Shown here one piece after another: positions 24,678 through 34,343 of a DNA stretch of 36,088 nt; the first letter of the stretch is position 1, and the number at the start of each line of letters is the position of its first letter. Under the pieces are notes generated by a model. It saw only the letters and a program-made list of their open reading frames with translations. It was not told the DNA's origin and did not search any database. This DNA is from Deltaproteobacteria bacterium (lineage in GTDB: Bacteria; Desulfobacterota; Syntrophia; Syntrophales; UBA6807): NCBI GenBank assembly GCA_011056835.1, contig DSDU01000196.1:1-36088 (forward strand). Reading direction: 5' to 3'. The translations under genes and the position numbers were made by a program.

Positions 24678-26600
24678 ATGACCATGTCTGGTATGTCTCT
24701 CTATTTCCTGCCATTAGCACCTGCTCTTGGTGTTCTCATCAACGGACTGGCAGGAAAGCATTTCAGCCGGCAGATGATCGCCATCGTCGCAGTGACAGCG
24801 GTAGGGGTTCCCCTGCTTATAGCCGGCTGGCTCTGTTATCAGATGATTCTCGCTCCCGCAACGACAAAAGCGATGACAGCAACGCTCTATCAATGGATTT
24901 CAACAACGGCCGTTTCAATTAATATCGGTTTGCTCCTCGACCCGCTTTCCATGGTCATGGTACTGGTTGTCCTTTTTATCGGCTTTTTTATTCATATCTA
25001 TTCGGTCGTCTACATGAAGGAAGATCCCGGATTCCGGCGATTTTTCGTCTACATGAATCTCTTTATCTTTTTCATGATCATCCTGGTAATGGCGGACAAC
25101 CTGGCGTTGATGTTCGTCGGCTGGGAAGGAGTCGGCCTCTGTTCCTATCTTCTGATCGGATTCCGGCACGAGAAAAAATCGGCCGCTGACGCAGGGAGAA
25201 AGGCCTTTGTCGTCAACCGCATTGGTGATTTCGGATTCATTCTCGGTATCCTTCTGGTAATCGTTACGTTTCATACCGTGCAGTTTTCCGAGCTGTCGAA
25301 GATTTTGGCGTCTCATCACGGAATCTCCAATCTGACTCTCACCATCGCGGCCCTGTTACTCTTTACCGGTGCCATGGGAAAATCGGCACAGTTTCCCCTC
25401 CATGTCTGGCTTCCCGACGCGATGGAAGGTCCGACTCCCGTGTCAGCGCTTATTCATGCCGCAACCATGGTCAATGCCGGGGTATACTTCATGTGCCGTA
25501 TGGCTCCTCTCCTGCAGCAGGCACCGTATGTTCTGACGTTTATCGCAGTAATCGGACTGATTACCGCCGTGTATGCAGCCCTGTCAGCCCTTGGTCAGGA
25601 TGATATAAAGAAGGTTCTTGCCTACTCTACGATCAGCCAGATCGGCTTCATGTTCATTGCTGTCGGCAGCGGTATTTTCACGGCAGGCATGTTCCATCTG
25701 GTCACTCACGGTATTTTCAAGGGGCTTCTCTTTCTCGGTGCCGGAGCGGTCATGCATGCACTCCACGGAGAGTTGAACATATACAATATGGGAGATCTTT
25801 CAGGACACCTCAAAATTGTTGCCGCAACCTTTTTTATCGGTCTGCTCGCCTTGGCAGGGATCTTTCCGCTTTCGGGATTTTTCAGCAAGGATGCAATCCT
25901 CTGGGGTGCTTTTGAACAGTATGGCAGCTGGTATTGGCTGCTTGCGGTCGTCGGCGCTCTGATAACGGCACTGTACTGTGGAAAGCTCTTCGGCGTCGCA
26001 TTTCTCGGAAAACAGAATTTTTCCGGCACGATTCACAAACCCGATGCGGTCATTACAATGCCATTGGCCGTCCTGGCATTCTGTGCCGTCGGTACCGGGG
26101 TATTCGGTCTGCCCATGTTTACTCCGAACACGCTGTTCTCACGCATTATGGGATCTTCATTCGCTCCCACAGAAGCAGGTCATGCAGTCGCCGTCGCCGC
26201 CGGATCACACACTCTGGAAATCGTGTTGACCGTTGCGGTATCGATAATTGTTATCACCGTCTTTATAATCGCCCTCCGGATCTTCTCGATCCACCGGGAT
26301 AAGGCCGCTCTGTTTTCAGCTTCTTACCGGAAGACCGGCGAGTTCCTTCACGCCGGATTTGGGATGGATGGCCTGTATGATCTGCTTTGGGTGCGACCGT
26401 ATGAATGGATCGCGCAAATCTGCCACACGGTAATTGATCGAATCATTATCGACGGAACCGTCAATGGTACAGGAAAAATGGCAAACGCGACGGGCGGATT
26501 ATTTTCCGCGTTACACTCAGGACAGCTTCGGTACTATGCCGTTTCGATTCTCGCCGGAGTCTTTACGTTTGTCAGCGTTACGTATTTCCTGATCCCATGA
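24678..26600 (+). CDS. nuoL: NADH-quinone oxidoreductase subunit L
   Basis: This 640-residue antiporter-like subunit is the distal proton pump. The conserved Glu in FVGWEGVGLCSYLLIGF and the Lys in GAMGKSAQFPLHVWLPDAMEGPTPVSALIH are present. The C-terminal part extends beyond the 14-helix core, with enough length for the lateral helix HL and last anchor helix. Two in-frame ATGs (24678 and 24684) follow nuoK by three and nine bases. It is followed by a 74 bp gap before nuoM. Confidence 0.96.
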   Translation: MTMSGMSLYFLPLAPALGVLINGLAGKHFSRQMIAIVAVTAVGVPLLIAGWLCYQMILAPATTKAMTATLYQWISTTAVSINIGLLLDPLSMVMVLVVLFIGFFIHIYSVVYMKEDPGFRRFFVYMNLFIFFMIILVMADNLALMFVGWEGVGLCSYLLIGFRHEKKSAADAGRKAFVVNRIGDFGFILGILLVIVTFHTVQFSELSKILASHHGISNLTLTIAALLLFTGAMGKSAQFPLHVWLPDAMEGPTPVSALIHAATMVNAGVYFMCRMAPLLQQAPYVLTFIAVIGLITAVYAALSALGQDDIKKVLAYSTISQIGFMFIAVGSGIFTAGMFHLVTHGIFKGLLFLGAGAVMHALHGELNIYNMGDLSGHLKIVAATFFIGLLALAGIFPLSGFFSKDAILWGAFEQYGSWYWLLAVVGALITALYCGKLFGVAFLGKQNFSGTIHKPDAVITMPLAVLAFCAVGTGVFGLPMFTPNTLFSRIMGSSFAPTEAGHAVAVAAGSHTLEIVLTVAVSIIVITVFIIALRIFSIHRDKAALFSASYRKTGEFLHAGFGMDGLYDLLWVRPYEWIAQICHTVIDRIIIDGTVNGTGKMANATGGLFSALHSGQLRYYAVSILAGVFTFVSVTYFLIP

Positions 26601-26674
26601 ACGGCTATTAATGAAACCGTTTAAGAATAAACCAAAAAACCGCCGGGTAAAAACGTATTAAGGATGTAATCAGA

Positions 26675-28243
26675 ATGAACATATTCGAACTACCGATTTT
26701 ATCAGTTATCGTATTTCTCCCACTGGCAGGAGCCCTTGTCGTATCCGCATGCCGGAAGCGTGCTCATATGCAGTCCGTATCCCTCGTAACGGCAATCGCA
26801 AATTTCATCCTCACGTTGGTGCCTGTTTTTTCGTACAGATCCGCCATTCCTGGATTCCAGTTTGAGGAATATGCACTGTGGATTTCGACACTGGGTATTT
26901 CCTACCATGTGGGAATCGACGGACTTAGTCTTTTTTTGCTGCCCCTTACGAGCTTCCTGATGATCATGGCAATTCTCGTTTCCTGGAACCGGATCGCTAC
27001 CAAGGAAAATTTGTACTATGGCCTTTTCCTTATTCTTGAAACGTCGATGCTCGGCGTTTTTGTGGCCATCGATACCGTGCTGTTTTATGTGTTCTGGGAA
27101 GCAATGCTTATTCCCATGTTCCTGATCATCGGCATATGGGGAAGCACAAACAGGCGGTATGCTTCGATTAAATTCTTGATCTACACTATGGTGGGAAGTG
27201 TCTTTATGCTTGTTGCGTTGATCGTCATGGCCATACTCAATCAACGCACCGGAGCGGGGCTCAGCTTTGACTTCACATCCTGGCTGCTCCTCAATATCCC
27301 GCACTCGTTCCAGATATGGCTCTTTCTTGCTTTCTTTGTGGCATTTGCCATCAAGGTTCCTCTCTTCCCTTTTCATACATGGCTGCCTGATGCCCACGTA
27401 GAAGCACCGACGGCCGGAAGCGTTGTCCTGGCGGGAATCCTTTTGAAAATGGGGGTTTATGGAATGCTCCGTTTCTGCTACCCACTTTTCCCGGCAGCAA
27501 TCCAGGTGTTTACTCCCTGGATCATCGGACTCGGACTGATCGGTGTTATCTACGGGGCATTTCTGGCCTTTGCCCAGACAGATATGAAAAAATTGATTGC
27601 CTATTCAAGCATCTCTCATATGGGACTGATCATCGTTGGAATCTTCGCCCTCAACATGGCGGGTATAACAGGCGGCATCATCCAGATGGTCAATCACGGG
27701 TTGAGCACTGGCGCCCTCTTTATTCTTGTCGGCGCCCTTTATGAACGGAAGGGAACCCGTGACCTTGACAAACTGGGCGGTCTGGCGGGGCGTGTCCCGG
27801 TACTTGCCACATTTTTTATGATCATTATCCTGTCATCCATCGGACTCCCCGGCTTGAACGGATTCGTGGGAGAAATTCTTCTACTTCTGGGGGCTTTCGA
27901 ATTCACCTGGTGGGTCGGCGCCCTTGGGGCAACAACAGTCATCATGTCCGCTGTGTACATGCTCCGCATGTATCAACGGGCCATGTTTGAAACCGAGCGG
28001 TCTCAAAGTGAGACCCCGATTTCCGATTTCTCTCTCAGGGAAAAATTCATTATGACTCCAATCGTTCTTCTGGTTTTCTTCATCGGAATTTTCCCATCGT
28101 TCTTTCTCGACCGAATCGATGTGTCAGCGGGCCAACTGCTTTCACAACTACATAAGCACACAGTTGTTGCCGGAGATACCGTGAAAACACATCCGTCAAA
28201 CACAGGAGGAGATGAATATGAACTTCATTGCGCCAAACGTTAA
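26675..28243 (+). CDS. nuoM: NADH-quinone oxidoreductase subunit M
   Basis: This 522-residue antiporter-like subunit has 14 helices. Proton-path residues are visible: Glu in FYVFWEAMLIPMFLIIG, Lys in FAIKVPLFPFHTWLPDAHVEAP and the late Glu in LNGFVGEILLLLGAF. An AAGGA site lies upstream of ATG 26675. The end overlaps nuoN by 26 bp. There is no sign of damage. Confidence 0.96.
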   Translation: MNIFELPILSVIVFLPLAGALVVSACRKRAHMQSVSLVTAIANFILTLVPVFSYRSAIPGFQFEEYALWISTLGISYHVGIDGLSLFLLPLTSFLMIMAILVSWNRIATKENLYYGLFLILETSMLGVFVAIDTVLFYVFWEAMLIPMFLIIGIWGSTNRRYASIKFLIYTMVGSVFMLVALIVMAILNQRTGAGLSFDFTSWLLLNIPHSFQIWLFLAFFVAFAIKVPLFPFHTWLPDAHVEAPTAGSVVLAGILLKMGVYGMLRFCYPLFPAAIQVFTPWIIGLGLIGVIYGAFLAFAQTDMKKLIAYSSISHMGLIIVGIFALNMAGITGGIIQMVNHGLSTGALFILVGALYERKGTRDLDKLGGLAGRVPVLATFFMIIILSSIGLPGLNGFVGEILLLLGAFEFTWWVGALGATTVIMSAVYMLRMYQRAMFETERSQSETPISDFSLREKFIMTPIVLLVFFIGIFPSFFLDRIDVSAGQLLSQLHKHTVVAGDTVKTHPSNTGGDEYELHCAKR

Positions 28244-29663
28244 TATCATCAGTGTTATGCCGGAGATTCTTCTTCTCCTTTCGGGGACGGCGTTGCTGTT
28301 TTTCCGAAACTGTGCTGGTCAGGGCAAAGCTATTCCGGGAATTGCTTCAGCAGCTATTATCCTCCAGGGATTGATGATTCCCACATTGTGGGGAAACAAC
28401 ATAGCGGGGTTCAACAGCCTTATCGTCCGTGACAACTTCTCCATCCTCTTTCAGACGATGGTTGGAGCAACGGCATTGCTTGCAGTTGCCTTTTCCCATT
28501 ATTATCTGAAACAGAGAAAGGTGAGTGAGGGGGAATATTATGCCCTGATTCTGTATGCCGTCGTGGGAATGAATGTAATGATTGCCGGCCGGGATCTGCT
28601 GGTCATATTTCTGGGAATGGAGATTCTGTCACTCTCCCTGTATGTACTCGTCGGCTTTTTCAGAGACATTAATGAAAGCATGGAAGCGACGGTCAAGTAT
28701 TTTCTCCTGGGAGCTTTTTCATCGGCACTTTTTCTTCTCGGAATTGCTTTCTTTTTCGGGGCACTCGGCGCGACGGGCATTGACAATGTTACGACAGCAA
28801 TCGAACAGTCAGGTTTCAATATCATGCTGCTCATGATGGCAGCGGCGCTTCTCTGCACCGGTCTTGGTTTCAAGATCGCCTCGGTACCCTTTCACATGTG
28901 GGCACCGGATACATATGAAGGCGCCCCCATAAGCGTTGCATCGCTTCTATCGGTGGCACCCAAGATTGCTGCATTTGCCGTCCTTCTCCGTATTGTACTC
29001 GCCGTTTCACCCGCAACGTCTCAGGTTACGTCGTACACCATCATTGCAATGGCAGTTGCCAGCATGATTATTGGTAATATTACCGCCCTGAGACAAACAG
29101 GATTGATCAGGATGCTCGCCTACTCCGGCATCGCCCAGGTGGGCTTCATGCTCATCGGCCTTCTTTCTCCGGAACAGGAAGGAGGCCCGGCGCTGATGTT
29201 CTATCTTTCCATGTACATCCTGATGAATATGGGCGCTTTCGGGGTGGCTATCGTTTTTTCTATGGTGGAGGGCAAGCGGCTGCTTATCAATGATCTGAGC
29301 GGTATCGCCGCTCATCGTCCTTTTCTTTCTCTGGCAATGAGTATTTTCATGATTTCTTTGGCAGGCATACCGCCCACGGCGGGGTTCTTTGCAAAATTTT
29401 ACATTTTCAAAACGGCAATTGAGGCAGGATACCTGTGGATCGTCGTTGTTGCCGTTATCATGACCGTGGTCTCATTGTACTATTATTTCAGGGTCATCAT
29501 GGTCATGTACATGAGTGAAGCATCGGATAAGCTTTCGACGGTGTCTGGCGACGTCACGGTTATTGCGGTCCTTCTCGGGGTCCTCGCTTTCGCCACCATC
29601 CTGTTCGGCATCATGCCGGGAAGTATCATCGGTATTATATCCAAGGCGTTAGCATTCATGTAG
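28218..29663 (+). CDS. nuoN: NADH-quinone oxidoreductase subunit N
   Basis: This antiporter-like subunit has 481 residues from ATG 28218. That start is preferred because AGGAGGA (28204-28210) is seven bases upstream, while the in-frame ATG at 28212 is too close to it. Motifs are FLGMEILSLSLYVLVGF (Glu), GLGFKIASVPFHMWAPDTYEGAP (Lys) and AGFFAKFYIF (Lys near the end). It is the last nuo gene, followed by a gap of 167 bp and the convergent tupA-like gene. Confidence 0.95.
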   Translation: MNFIAPNVNIISVMPEILLLLSGTALLFFRNCAGQGKAIPGIASAAIILQGLMIPTLWGNNIAGFNSLIVRDNFSILFQTMVGATALLAVAFSHYYLKQRKVSEGEYYALILYAVVGMNVMIAGRDLLVIFLGMEILSLSLYVLVGFFRDINESMEATVKYFLLGAFSSALFLLGIAFFFGALGATGIDNVTTAIEQSGFNIMLLMMAAALLCTGLGFKIASVPFHMWAPDTYEGAPISVASLLSVAPKIAAFAVLLRIVLAVSPATSQVTSYTIIAMAVASMIIGNITALRQTGLIRMLAYSGIAQVGFMLIGLLSPEQEGGPALMFYLSMYILMNMGAFGVAIVFSMVEGKRLLINDLSGIAAHRPFLSLAMSIFMISLAGIPPTAGFFAKFYIFKTAIEAGYLWIVVVAVIMTVVSLYYYFRVIMVMYMSEASDKLSTVSGDVTVIAVLLGVLAFATILFGIMPGSIIGIISKALAFM

Positions 29664-29795
29664 AATAATATGATCATATCATCTGATCAGGAAACCGTCG
29701 TACGCGCCTGCGACAATGTTTTCATAGTGACAAGCAATCCATGTCGTGTCATGCGGTGCCCGCGTCAATCCCGTAACAACTCCCCAGTAAACAAG

Positions 29796-29811
29796 CGCCG
29801 TTTTTCCGGCG
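29796..29811. terminator. Hairpin between nuoN and the TupA-like gene
   Basis: CGCCG (29796-29800) and CGGCG (29807-29811) pair around TTTTTC. It lies between two convergent genes and could stop transcription from either side, but neither flank has a strong T tract. Confidence 0.35.
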
Positions 29812-29830
29812 GTAATAGCTCTCCGTTTAC

Positions 29831-30697
29831 CTAATTTTCATACCGGCCGGCGTAGTCGGCATCGTTATACAGCCCTTCGCCGTATTCCTGCTTTCCATAG
29901 TTTCTGATGATGTCCTGACCTTTCTCAGAAGCGACAAAATCTATGAATTCGGCGGCAATCGAAGCTGCAAGTGTTGCGCCGGCGGGCTGACAGAGGGCAT
30001 GGTAGGTATTGATCAGTATCGTATCACCCCGGAACAGAATCTTCAGAGTCGGTAAACTCCTTTTGTCGGAGATCCACGTGCTGCTGTCGGTCATGAAATA
30101 TCCCTGTTCGTCATGAGCCCGTCTGAGTGTCGCCTGCATGAAATCTTTTGTAACGATATACCAAGATCCCAAAGGCGTGATGCCCGCCATTTTCCAGATC
30201 GTCAGTTCCTTTTTATGGGTTCCTGAATTATCTCCTCTTGAAAAAAAGAGCACCTGTGCCTTCGCTATCCGTGCATAGGCATCGACCGCGCTCCCGGCGC
30301 CGGCAATGCCTGCAGGATCATTTGCGGGACCTACAATGTAAAATTCATTGGAACCGATAAGTGTCCGTTTGATCGCCCAACCGTCGGCGACGGCATTTTT
30401 TTCCGCTGCGGGAGCATGTACCATGATCATATCTACTTTTTTCTCTTTAAGAAGTTTCAGTGATGCCCCCGACCCCGCCTTGACCCAGCAGAGAGATGCA
30501 TTTTTCCCTTCAGAAAAAGCTTCCCCGAGGACTTCCAGTAACCCCAGTTCACCGGGACTGCCGGTGGCCAGGGAAAACGAGGCCGATCCGCTTCCATAAA
30601 CCGCCGTGCACTGGTCCTGTGCGTAACCTGCCGACATGGCAACCGCCGAAACGAACATCAGTGCCACCGACAGTATAATCCATCGTTTCACATTCAT
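29831..30697 (-). CDS. tupA: Tungstate/oxyanion ABC transporter substrate-binding protein (TupA-like)
   Basis: This 288-residue exported binding protein has a signal peptide (about 1-26, ending near GYAQDQ). TupA-type motifs are visible: GSNEFYIVGPANDPA, then SRGDNSGTHKKEL.IW. Both belong to the tungstate-binding branch of the PBP-II family, which differs from ModA. The TDSSTWI segment and the C-terminal EFIDFVASEKGQDII also fit. ATG 30697 has AGGAGG upstream; the longer frame to 30748 is unlikely. No permease (TupB) or ATPase (TupC) gene is within the window on either side, so the transporter is incomplete here or encoded elsewhere. Tungsten would serve formate dehydrogenases or aldehyde oxidoreductases in anaerobes. 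Confidence 0.82.
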   Translation of the reverse strand: MNVKRWIILSVALMFVSAVAMSAGYAQDQCTAVYGSGSASFSLATGSPGELGLLEVLGEAFSEGKNASLCWVKAGSGASLKLLKEKKVDMIMVHAPAAEKNAVADGWAIKRTLIGSNEFYIVGPANDPAGIAGAGSAVDAYARIAKAQVLFFSRGDNSGTHKKELTIWKMAGITPLGSWYIVTKDFMQATLRRAHDEQGYFMTDSSTWISDKRSLPTLKILFRGDTILINTYHALCQPAGATLAASIAAEFIDFVASEKGQDIIRNYGKQEYGEGLYNDADYAGRYEN

Positions 30698-31146
30698 GTC
30701 AAACCTCCTGTGTATACTGTTTGATCCCTTGCATATCCCGTCAATCACACACTGCTTAGATACCTCTATAACATTTTTGGAAAAATTCTAACAACCATAT
30801 TAACCAATAAATTACCGACAATATCAATTACTATCTCTCTATCACTTATTCTACCTCATATCTTCAATATTTCTGCACACAGCTCATGGAGAACTGTCTC
30901 TCTTTCGACATACACGCAACTCATTAGGGAATGCCGGTCCGGTATCATGATACAATGAATCACCATTGATTTTATGTGCCATTATTACAATCTATTATAC
31001 TGATATAGCAGGTGCTCGCCTGCCATAATCCGGTGACAGAAAACCGTCACACCTTTTTCTGCATCATCCCGTACCGCATTAAATTCTTGACAATTGAAGG
31101 CCATTTCATTAGCTTACATTGTTAAATCCTGCTGACGGAGTCAATT
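30698..31146. other. Non-coding divergent control region
   Basis: About 450 bp lie between tupA (minus) and the PTS IIA gene (plus). The stretch is AT-rich in its left half and has no open frame worth calling. It holds the IIA promoter (31087-31115). No clear sigma-54 site or known riboswitch was seen. Confidence 0.5.
31087..31115 (+). promoter_or_regulatory. Promoter of the PTS IIA gene
   Basis: A perfect TTGACA (31087-31092) is followed after 17 bp by TAGCTT (31110-31115), a fair -10 box. The start codon lies 31 bases beyond, with ACGGAG as ribosome binding site. Confidence 0.45.
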
Positions 31147-31560
31147 ATGATCGGCGTACTGGTTATTACTCACGGAAACCTGGGAAGTGAGTTGATAAAG
31201 GCTGCAGAGTTGATACGGGGGGAACTGAAATCAGTTCTTGCCATTTCAGTTAATGCCGACAAGAGCGTTGAAAATCTAAAAAAGGAAATAACAGCTGCCA
31301 TTAAGAAAGTTGAAGCCGGCAGTGGCGTACTTATTCTGACAGATCTTTTTGGAGGGACACCGTCGAATATATCGCTGTCATTTCTCAGGGAACAGAAGGT
31401 AGAAGTGGTAACCGGGGTCAATCTTCCCATGATGCTGAAGATTCCGGATGAACAGGAGAAGAGGGACTTGCACAGTTTTGCGGATTTCATACGAAACTAT
31501 GGTAAGAAGAATATTCATCTGGCAAGTGAGATATTAAATAGAAAAGCGAATGATACATAA
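31147..31560 (+). CDS. Mannose-family PTS IIA protein
   Basis: This 137-residue cytoplasmic protein of the EIIA-Man fold has the phosphorylated His9 in the VITHGNLG motif. LTDLFGGTPSN (about 62-72) is the other family hallmark. EIIA-Man accepts phosphate from HPr and passes it to IIB. No EI, HPr, HprK or RapZ gene is in the window, although in many Desulfobacterota such genes sit nearby. A terminator directly follows it. Confidence 0.92.
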   Translation: MIGVLVITHGNLGSELIKAAELIRGELKSVLAISVNADKSVENLKKEITAAIKKVEAGSGVLILTDLFGGTPSNISLSFLREQKVEVVTGVNLPMMLKIPDEQEKRDLHSFADFIRNYGKKNIHLASEILNRKANDT

Positions 31561-31571
31561 TGTGTGTAAGA

Positions 31572-31598
31572 AGTCGATGGAGGTTCGACTCCTTTTTT
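31572..31598 (+). terminator. Rho-independent terminator between PTS IIA and IIB
   Basis: AGTCGA (31572-31577) pairs with TCGACT (31585-31590) around TGGAGGT, followed by CC and six T. It starts 12 bases after the IIA stop. It would end or attenuate the IIA transcript before IIB. Confidence 0.55.
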
Positions 31599-31742
31599 AT
31601 GATTATGCATTCTGTTGAGTCGGCATGGACCAGACCTGAGTGTACAGTTTCGGATACATGATTATTTAACATGGTTTGCACCTCGGAACAGTGTGGCTAT
31701 AAGACGCCGCAGTCGGGAGATTGGCTTTTGGTGAATCTTCAA

Positions 31743-32231
31743 ATGGATCTGACGTTTGTGCGCGTTGATAACCGGCTTGTTCATGGCCAGATACTGGAAG
31801 GGTGGGTTCCGTTTATCAGAGCGGCCCGGATTGTTGTCGTTGATGATGAGGTGGCGAGCGATATCTTTCGGGAGACCGTTATTAAAATGGCGGTTCCATA
31901 TGATATAGAAGTTGTCGTCTACAGTGTCGATGAATTCGCATCGGATTATCATTACGGTGACAATGACGGGAAAAACACTATCATCCTGTTCCAGAATGTA
32001 GCCGATGCCAGGAGGGCCTTCAATTCGGGATTTCGTTTCGGTGAGTTAAATATTGGAAATATCCATTTCGAATCGGACAGAGTCTGTTGTTCCTCATCAA
32101 TATATTTGAACAAGGAAGATATTGACGATCTCGAATTTCTTGTCAATGATGGAGTACATATAGAATTGAGAAGCGTGCCGAGAGATCGGCCCGTTGATTT
32201 TGTTAGCGTCATGAAAAAAATAGAAAATTAG
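31743..32231 (+). CDS. Mannose-family PTS IIB protein
   Basis: This is a 162-residue cytoplasmic IIB of the mannose/sorbose family. The phosphorylated His14 lies in RVDNRLVHGQILEGW, and the following VVDDEVASD is typical. ATG 31743 is chosen because the family starts a few residues before RVDxRLxHGQ; the longer frame from 31671 adds an unlikely Cys-rich tail. A GGTGA site lies nine bases upstream. It is separated from IIA by 182 bp. Confidence 0.9.
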   Translation: MDLTFVRVDNRLVHGQILEGWVPFIRAARIVVVDDEVASDIFRETVIKMAVPYDIEVVVYSVDEFASDYHYGDNDGKNTIILFQNVADARRAFNSGFRFGELNIGNIHFESDRVCCSSSIYLNKEDIDDLEFLVNDGVHIELRSVPRDRPVDFVSVMKKIEN

Positions 32232-32259
32232 ACCATGATCAATCGGGACGATTAAAACA

Positions 32260-32946
32260 ATGGTGATCAAGTCGATCATAGTATCACTCGTCGGCGGATT
32301 CATCTGTCTCGACAGAATCATGGTTCAGATCATGATCTCACGACCCATCATTGCGGGACCCATAACGGGATTGATGCTTCAGGACCCATTCACCGGTCTC
32401 GTGCTTGGTGCTTTTATCGAACTCCTGTGGCTTGACCGGTCACCGATGGGCGTTTATGTCCCGCCGAACGATACGATGGTTGCCATTCTTGCAACGGCAG
32501 GAGCGATTATTGTCGGAGATGCCGTCGGACAGGTAACCAGGGAGTTGATGGCATTGTCGCTGCTGCTCTTCGTTCCGGTTGGTATTCTCGGTCAGCAGTT
32601 GGATATTTATATTTTCCGGTGTAATGATCGGCTGTCGGAAGCGGTGATTAGTGATGCCCGGGAAGGCAATACCGTAGGAATTACGAAGAAGCATCTGCTG
32701 GGGATTGTGAGAAGTTATGTCAGCATGACCGCTCTTCAATGTATTGCTCTGATCTTCGGCATTGTTGTACTTCAGGCGCTCTTGAGCCGATTGCCGGAAC
32801 AAGTGCTGAAAGCGTTACTATATATGTATTTTTTTATTCCCCTACTGGGAGTAGCCGTGGCTCTCACAACGGTAAAATTGCGGGGAGCAATTCCCCTTTT
32901 TGCAGGTATTTTCCTGATCGGTACCCTGATTGCTCAGGTATTGTAA
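32260..32946 (+). CDS. Mannose-family PTS IIC membrane protein
   Basis: This 228-residue membrane protein has about six to seven helices. The N-terminal half has the family pattern GPITGLMLQDPFTGLVLGAFIELLW and the PPNDTMVAILAT stretch. IIC normally works with IID to form the sugar channel. No IID gene follows; the next gene is rimI. It is a little shorter than typical IIC proteins (about 250-265 residues). Sugar specificity cannot be read from the sequence. Confidence 0.85.
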   Translation: MVIKSIIVSLVGGFICLDRIMVQIMISRPIIAGPITGLMLQDPFTGLVLGAFIELLWLDRSPMGVYVPPNDTMVAILATAGAIIVGDAVGQVTRELMALSLLLFVPVGILGQQLDIYIFRCNDRLSEAVISDAREGNTVGITKKHLLGIVRSYVSMTALQCIALIFGIVVLQALLSRLPEQVLKALLYMYFFIPLLGVAVALTTVKLRGAIPLFAGIFLIGTLIAQVL

Positions 32947-32958
32947 TACCGGAGGATT

Positions 32959-33486
32959 GTGCAGTTGGTTCCGGAAACAAGGGGTAAGAAGAAGGAATGT
33001 TCGATCGAAGACCTCGGTAGCGCCTTTAAAATCCGGCAGATGGAAATTCAGGACATCCCCGGCGTTCTCATCATAGAGCGAGTTTCATTTCCCAGCCCGT
33101 GGTCTGAAAATATCTTCAGGGAGGAAATTCAATCCCTCCTGTGTCGCTGTCTCGTTGCGACAATTAATGATCATGTTGTCGGATACATCGATTTTTCGGT
33201 GGTCTGGGATGAAATTCACCTGAGGAACATTGCAGTTCATCCCGCTTGTCGAAAAAATGGAATCGCCTCAATGCTGTTGACTCATATGATGGTGACGACA
33301 TCAAATAAAGGCGCTCAGTGGGCGACCCTCGAGGTACGAAGATCGAATGTCGGTGCGATAAAGCTATATGAAAAATTCGGTTTTGTCCTGACAGGGATAC
33401 GGCCGCTCTATTATCGTGATACGCGGGAAGATGCCCTCATTATGTGGGCCGACCTTACAAAAAAGCCACGGAACGCAGAATTATAA
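32959..33486 (+). CDS. rimI: Ribosomal protein S18 alanine N-acetyltransferase RimI
   Basis: This is a GNAT acetyltransferase of up to 175 residues. The core has the acetyl-CoA loop VHPACRKNGIASMLL, and the C-terminal LEVRRSNVGAIKLYEKFGF with YYRDTREDALIMW, close to known RimI. It probably acetylates the N-terminus of ribosomal protein S18. An N-terminal tail of about 24 residues precedes the usual start. GTG 32959 is only three bases after GGAGG, while TTG 32965 is nine bases after it and may be the real start. Confidence 0.9.
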   Translation: MQLVPETRGKKKECSIEDLGSAFKIRQMEIQDIPGVLIIERVSFPSPWSENIFREEIQSLLCRCLVATINDHVVGYIDFSVVWDEIHLRNIAVHPACRKNGIASMLLTHMMVTTSNKGAQWATLEVRRSNVGAIKLYEKFGFVLTGIRPLYYRDTREDALIMWADLTKKPRNAEL

Positions 33487-33500
33487 AAAAGGCGACACAT

Positions 33501-34343
33501 ATGTGTGATAGTGTGACGGAATTGAACCGGATGGTCATGACGGGGGTTATACATTCGAATGACGCGGCAGCTGAGGATTTTTTTGTCATGTCGGTGGCGG
33601 TTTCCGATGCATTTCAAGCTGCAATGCCGGGTCAATTCGTCATGGTCCGCATAAAGGGGAGAGACTTTCCGTTTCTTCCCCGTCCGTTCAGTATTTTTTC
33701 AGTGGCCCATGAGGGAGGCACGACCATAATTGAAATTTTTTATCAGGTTGTCGGTAAAGGAACAAAGCTGCTTTCTCGTTTAGGACGTGGCGATGAGTTA
33801 ACTATTCTGGGCCCCCTGGGGAAAGGATTCGACATCAGACAAGATCGACACACGATTGTACTGATCGCCGGGGGCGTCGGCATTGCGCCACTGAATTTTC
33901 TCGCTGAATACTGTAAGGGCAGTGACGATGTTCCTGAAAAACAGACACGTATTATTTGCTTCATGGGGGCACGGACGGCTGACTACCTCATCGGGCGTGA
34001 GCGTTTGGATAAAATATGTGATACGCTACTGGTCAGTACCGATGACGGGAGTGAAGGATATTGCGGTACGGTAACAGATTGTTTTGAAAATCATATCGGA
34101 TCAGTGAACGTGGAAGATTCGACCCTGTACTGTTGCGGACCATATCTTATGATGCAGAGCGTGGCACGGAAAGTACGAAAATATTCAATGCCTTGTCAGG
34201 TTTCAATGGAAGCGCGGATGGCCTGTGGCATCGGTGCCTGTCTTGGCTGTTCGGTTAAAATGAAGACTGATGACGAAACCGTCCGATACCTGAGGGTATG
34301 CAAAGATGGTCCCGTATTCGATGTTGCGATGATTGACTGGTGA
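33501..34343 (+). CDS. pyrK: Dihydroorotate dehydrogenase electron transfer subunit
   Basis: This 280-residue protein moves electrons between PyrD and NAD. It has the FAD-binding motif RPFSIFSV, the NAD-binding [12 protein letters not shown] and a [2Fe-2S] site CGIGACLGC with a later Cys (LRVCKDGP). ATG 33501 is preferred, since the longer frame overlaps rimI. Its stop overlaps the possible start of pyrD by 11 bp. With PyrD it forms the class 1B enzyme, which couples to NAD. Confidence 0.94.
   Translation: MCDSVTELNRMVMTGVIHSNDAAAEDFFVMSVAVSDAFQAAMPGQFVMVRIKGRDFPFLPRPFSIFSVAHEGGTTIIEIFYQVVGKGTKLLSRLGRGDELTILGPLGKGFDIRQDRHTIVLIAGGVGIAPLNFLAEYCKGSDDVPEKQTRIICFMGARTADYLIGRERLDKICDTLLVSTDDGSEGYCGTVTDCFENHIGSVNVEDSTLYCCGPYLMMQSVARKVRKYSMPCQVSMEARMACGIGACLGCSVKMKTDDETVRYLRVCKDGPVFDVAMIDW

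Noticed and set aside
31578-31592. tRNA T-arm-like string GGAGGTTCGACTCC after the PTS IIA gene
   Set aside because: No acceptor, D or anticodon arms can be built upstream, and the outer stem pairs would be G-T. The string is explained by a terminator hairpin followed by six T.
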